A stretch of 64,000 nucleotides of DNA from Gallibacterium trehalosifermentans (GTDB lineage: Bacteria > Pseudomonadota > Gammaproteobacteria > Enterobacterales > Pasteurellaceae). The stretch is taken from positions 434,001 through 498,000 of the forward strand of contig NZ_JBHLWB010000001.1 in assembly GCF_042433055.1 (NCBI RefSeq), written 5' to 3'. Position 1 is the stretch's first letter; each line of letters begins with the position of its first letter. A program made the translations under genes and the position numbers. Shown one piece after another: positions 60,421-64,000 of the stretch. Below the pieces are notes generated by a model, which was not told the DNA's origin, did no database searches, and saw only the letters and a program-made list of their open reading frames with translations.

Positions 60421-62811
60421 ATGGCAAAAAACGCAGCAAAAAAGAAATATTTATCAGTAAAAAAACGCCTTTTCTCTTTCTTAATAAAACTTGGCATCAC
60501 CGTCATTTTTATCATCGCATTTTATGGTATTTATTTAGACGGTAAAATTCGCGCCAAAATGGACGGACAAATTTGGCAATTACCTGCTGAGGTTTATGGG
60601 CAAATTCCGCGTATTACGCAAGCAGCAGAACCCACTTTTGCGCAAGTAAAAAAACAACTAATAGAAAATGGCTATCGGCAAACTTCTCTGCTTGCCGCAC
60701 CTGGCGATTTTAAAATTGAACAAGAAACGATCGTGCTCATTCGCCGCGCATTTACCTTTCCTGATCGCGCAGAACCACAGCGAGTATTACGTCTTCGTTT
60801 CCAACAACAAAAACTTGCCGTCATTGAAGATTTAGTGATGCAAAAAGTGATTACTGAATTTCGTCTTTCGCCAAAATTGATTGCAATGTTAAATTCGGAA
60901 AATGAAGAACGCTTAGCGATTCCATTGCAACAATATCCACGTTTCCTTATTGATACTTTAATTCTAACAGAGGATCGTCATTTCTTTACTCACGATGGCG
61001 TTAGCTTTATTGGGATTATGCGTGCTTTGGTCAATAACTTAAAAGCAGGACATACCGTTCAAGGTGGTAGCACGATTACACAGCAATTAGTCAAAAATCT
61101 CTTTTTAAGTAATGAACGCACGTTAACTCGCAAGTTCAACGAAATCATTATGGCAATTATGCTAGATGCACATTATGATAAAAATCATATTTTAGAAACC
61201 TACTTAAATGAAATCTACCTTGGGCAAAGTGGCAATACGCAAATTCATGGTTTTGCGCTAGCAAGCCAATTTTACTTTGGTCGCCCAATCCAAGAGATTA
61301 GTCTTGATCAAATTGCTTTATTGGTGGGAATGGTAAAAGGTCCATCAATTTATAATCCTTGGCGTAATCCAGAAAATGCCAAAAAACGGCGTAACACCGT
61401 ATTGCAACTTATGTTACAACATAACATTATCGATAACTCCCTCTATCAAATGTTAAGTCAGCGTCCATTAGGCGTACAATCACAACGCCCAATGCAACAA
61501 GCACAACCAGGATTTATGCAAGCGGTACGTCAAGAACTTAATCAATTACTGGGAAATAAAAAGCTCAATTTTCTTTCTGGCGCAAAAATATTTACTACCC
61601 TAGATCCTATTCTACAAGAGCAAGCAGAATCTGCGATTATTCAAGGTACAACACAATTAAAACAACAACATCAAATGCCTGATTTAGAAGCAGCAATGAT
61701 CATTGCAAATTATCACACAGGCGAAATTCAAGCGTTAGTTTCAGGGACAAACGTTCATTATGCAGGATTCAATCGTGTTTTATCTGCAAAAAGACAAATT
61801 GGATCTTTAGTAAAACCGTCCATTTATTTAACGGCACTTTCTTATCCTGAACGCTTTGCTCTCAACACCCCAATTAAAAATCAACCAATTAGTATTCCAC
61901 TAAAAGGTCAGCCTGCATGGCAACCACGCAATTACGACCGCAAATATAGTGGCTCAGTATTACTCTTAGATGCGCTCGTCAGATCACTGAATATTCCAAC
62001 CGTGAATATTGGTATGGCGATTGGCTTAGATAATATTATTCGCAATCAAAAAAGTATGGGCTGGGATCAAGCAATAATCCCTCGTGTTCCCTCTATGCTA
62101 TTAGGCTCATATGCTATCTCGCCTTATGATGTAACAAAGTTATATCAAGTGATCGCCAATAAAGGCGCTAAAATTCCATTAACAACAATCCGTTATATTG
62201 TTAGCCGTGATGGACATCAGTTTTATCAACGCACAATGAATCCAGAGCAAGTCGTCGCAGAAGAAGCGACGATTGAAACCTTATTTGCTATGCAACAAGT
62301 GGTTGAGCGTGGCACGGCACGTAGCTTACAACCAAAATTTTCAGCTTTACACCTCGCAGGCAAAACAGGCACAACCAATGATGGACGAGACACTTGGTTT
62401 GTAGGCATTGATGGCAACCATATTACCACTGTTTGGGCAGGACTAGATAACAACCGCAAAACCAAGCTCACTGGCGCTTCAGGAGCATTACAAATTTACA
62501 AAACCCTTCTCCCTAATATTGACGTTAAACCATTAACACTACCCTTTATTTCAAGCTTAAAATGGGTACCGATTAACAACTATGGTGGTTGGGCTTGTCA
62601 GGGTGGTGGGCAAACAATTCCAGTGTGGATAAATCACAACCCTTGCGCTTCAACAGAATACCAAGTAACAGAACCTCAGCCTAGCATTTGGGACGCTTTA
62701 CAGCTAAACAGCAACGATTCCGTCGATGAAGCAACAGATGATGATTTACCTACGGAATATCATCATCAAGGCAATTATGCGCCTGTTGAGGAGGCAATAC
62801 CAGTTCATTAA
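60421..62811 (+). CDS. mrcB: Penicillin-binding protein 1b
   Basis: PBP1b polymerises and cross-links peptidoglycan. The 796-residue protein has a single N-terminal membrane anchor (about residues 15-40) and a UB2H-type region. Its glycosyltransferase domain contains EDRHFFTHDGVSFIGIMRAL, QGGSTITQQLVKNLFL and RKFNEIIMAIMLD. The transpeptidase domain has the nucleophile in GSLVKP, the SLN motif in RSLNIPTVN and KTG in AGKTGTTND. The length is slightly below E. coli and near the Haemophilus form. The C-terminal tail is acidic. Confidence 0.96.
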   Translation: MAKNAAKKKYLSVKKRLFSFLIKLGITVIFIIAFYGIYLDGKIRAKMDGQIWQLPAEVYGQIPRITQAAEPTFAQVKKQLIENGYRQTSLLAAPGDFKIEQETIVLIRRAFTFPDRAEPQRVLRLRFQQQKLAVIEDLVMQKVITEFRLSPKLIAMLNSENEERLAIPLQQYPRFLIDTLILTEDRHFFTHDGVSFIGIMRALVNNLKAGHTVQGGSTITQQLVKNLFLSNERTLTRKFNEIIMAIMLDAHYDKNHILETYLNEIYLGQSGNTQIHGFALASQFYFGRPIQEISLDQIALLVGMVKGPSIYNPWRNPENAKKRRNTVLQLMLQHNIIDNSLYQMLSQRPLGVQSQRPMQQAQPGFMQAVRQELNQLLGNKKLNFLSGAKIFTTLDPILQEQAESAIIQGTTQLKQQHQMPDLEAAMIIANYHTGEIQALVSGTNVHYAGFNRVLSAKRQIGSLVKPSIYLTALSYPERFALNTPIKNQPISIPLKGQPAWQPRNYDRKYSGSVLLLDALVRSLNIPTVNIGMAIGLDNIIRNQKSMGWDQAIIPRVPSMLLGSYAISPYDVTKLYQVIANKGAKIPLTTIRYIVSRDGHQFYQRTMNPEQVVAEEATIETLFAMQQVVERGTARSLQPKFSALHLAGKTGTTNDGRDTWFVGIDGNHITTVWAGLDNNRKTKLTGASGALQIYKTLLPNIDVKPLTLPFISSLKWVPINNYGGWACQGGGQTIPVWINHNPCASTEYQVTEPQPSIWDALQLNSNDSVDEATDDDLPTEYHHQGNYAPVEEAIPVH

Positions 62812-62851
62812 TATACGAGATTGCCTATTAACATTGAAAACTTAAATTTGC

Positions 62852-63763
62852 TTATCCCAACGGAATACGACTAAAAAACACCAACAATACTGGCACTAAC
62901 AAATTGATAATAAAACCAAAACTTAACGCTAATGGCACCGCTTCTACCCCACCAGAACGCTGGATAATTGGCAAGGTGCAATCTAAAGCGGTAGCGCCAG
63001 CCAATCCCACTGCCGTAGCACGATAATGACGCATAAATAACGGAATTAAAAATAAACTGGCAATTTCACGAGAAAGATCATTAAAAAATGCAATACTCCC
63101 CCAAATAGGTCCCCAAGCATCATTTAACAACACACTAGAAAGGGAATACCACCCCATACCAGACGAGACCGCTAGCCCTTGTGAAATCGGCAAACTTAAA
63201 CATAATGCCGCAAGAATCCCCCCCACTAATGAACTGACCGTAAAAACAATGGAGATCCCAATACCGTGTTTATTAAAGAAGACTTCACGCAAATTAATGC
63301 CACTATTACGCAGCTGGATACCGACCAGAAAAATTAACACAATCAACACATACGTGCTTGAACCATGCGGAATAAGAAAATAATGTTTACTTAATAACCC
63401 AACGATAAAACCAACCCCAACCATACTACACATTTTGGTTGAATCCCAAATCAGTTTTAATCTTGACGGCATCTCTTTGTTTGCTTTAAGTGTTTTGGCG
63501 GGATAATAGCGATCATATAACGCCAAACAAGCAATATTTAAGCCATGAATCAACACACTAAATACCGTCGCTTTCACCGCAATATCAGGCAAGGTTTGTG
63601 CAAGATTATCTAATTGCCCCAAAGAACAACCCATTACAAATAAAATAAGGTATAACAACACCATAATACCTTTATTAATCCCGTGCATAAATGTTACGTT
63701 GTTACTTTTAATCAAATAACCTAAAAATAATGGCACTAAAATAATCGCTAAACTTTCTAACAT
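62852..63763 (-). CDS. lysO: Lysine exporter LysO (YbjE family)
   Basis: LysO exports lysine across the inner membrane. The 303-residue protein has about eight hydrophobic segments and conserved VLLYLILFVMGCSLGQLDNL, LIFLVGIQLRNSGINLREV, GMGWYSLSSVLLND, FFNDLSREIASLFLIPL and GATALDCTLPIIQRSGG, close to E. coli YbjE. Together with the riboswitch-controlled carrier at 27281 it suggests active balancing of lysine. No lysine riboswitch is seen before this gene. Confidence 0.93.
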   Translation of the reverse strand: MLESLAIILVPLFLGYLIKSNNVTFMHGINKGIMVLLYLILFVMGCSLGQLDNLAQTLPDIAVKATVFSVLIHGLNIACLALYDRYYPAKTLKANKEMPSRLKLIWDSTKMCSMVGVGFIVGLLSKHYFLIPHGSSTYVLIVLIFLVGIQLRNSGINLREVFFNKHGIGISIVFTVSSLVGGILAALCLSLPISQGLAVSSGMGWYSLSSVLLNDAWGPIWGSIAFFNDLSREIASLFLIPLFMRHYRATAVGLAGATALDCTLPIIQRSGGVEAVPLALSFGFIINLLVPVLLVFFSRIPLG

Positions 63764-63852
63764 ATGACGTAAAAATTGGTGAAAAAATAATTGGAAATAA
63801 TGAAAGGGGTCAATTTAGCAAAATATCTACCCTTTTTCTACTCTATGGCAAA

Positions 63853-64000
63853 TTAAGTCAACTGTGATACCCGCCAAATTGTTTTTGCTTGATTTGCTAA
63901 CCACTTTTGTCTGCTCGCAATTTTTTCAGCTGTCCATTCTTGATAATCTTCAGCTAATTTACGGGTAATGAGAAAATTACTCTTCAGTAAAGCAGAACGT
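63853..64000 (-). CDS. C-terminal end of a DUF262/DUF1524-type protein, cut by the window edge
   Basis: The last 48 codons of a minus-strand gene are open to the right edge. The residues include SALLKSNFLITRKLAEDY, then EWTAEKIASRQKWLANQAKTIW. The pattern W-x4-I-x2-RQ-x2-LA-x2-A-x2-IW is the usual ending of DUF262-DUF1524 (GmrSD-like) restriction proteins. If right, this is a third protein of that group in the window, unrelated in its tail to the one at 8601-10442. Most of the gene is outside, so the call rests on the tail only. Confidence 0.6.
   Translation of the reverse strand, partial: RSALLKSNFLITRKLAEDYQEWTAEKIASRQKWLANQAKTIWRVSQLT

Overview
The window reads as chromosomal DNA of a gammaproteobacterium of the family Pasteurellaceae. 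The DNA is AT-rich. Protein sequences and several gene neighbourhoods match Haemophilus-type genomes: glnD-map-erpA-yacL, ilvIH-(lysine carrier)-hns, ackA-pta beside yfbV, moaACDE, tandem ferritins, and fnr-uspE. I cannot name the genus. By eye I find only one perfect core of each of the two known Pasteurellaceae uptake-sequence dialects, far fewer than naturally competent members carry.

Layout. 1-4384: the end of a trp operon (trpD, trpCF, trpB, trpA). 4492-12708: an accessory cassette with a WYL regulator, a PP2C phosphatase, a sirtuin, two tandem DUF262 proteins (the second with a DUF1524 nuclease domain) and a double-AAA+ ATPase. This is the strongest candidate for an undescribed, probably defensive, system. 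12953-20912: purR, ribE, a MATE pump, a Gfo/Idh oxidoreductase, glnD and map. 21073-29657: erpA, yacL, sdaC-sdaA, ilvIH, a lysine-riboswitch-controlled NhaC-type carrier and hns. 30127-38344: nrdAB under two NrdR boxes, a small secreted protein, pta, ackA and yfbV. 38366-43392: moaEDCA behind a Moco-type leader, and topA. 43674-47754: folM, two ferritins, a 51-residue membrane peptide, fnr and uspE. 47821-54451: a Fur-type iron-siderophore uptake operon (fhuCDB-like, a DUF4198 protein, a TonB receptor). 54494-64000: bioD, dedA, rplY, truA, accD, a SulP transporter, mrcB, lysO, and the C-terminal end of another DUF262/DUF1524-type protein running off the right edge.

How the genes work together. 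Most of the window is core metabolism: tryptophan, branched-chain amino acids, serine catabolism, lysine uptake and export, purine control, nitrogen signalling, deoxynucleotide synthesis, acetate overflow, molybdenum cofactor, iron uptake and storage, and the anaerobic switch. Regulatory signals visible in the DNA include a lysine riboswitch, a probable molybdenum-cofactor riboswitch, paired NrdR boxes, a CRP site at class I spacing before sdaC, a Fur box inside the promoter of the siderophore operon, and many intrinsic terminators. The accessory cassette sits between trpA and purR. It has no integrase or tRNA beside it, looks richer in AT than its surroundings, and has a shared 16-bp motif before two of its transcription units.

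No rRNA, tRNA, CRISPR array, insertion sequence or transposase was seen. All calls come from reading the sequence. No database search was possible.
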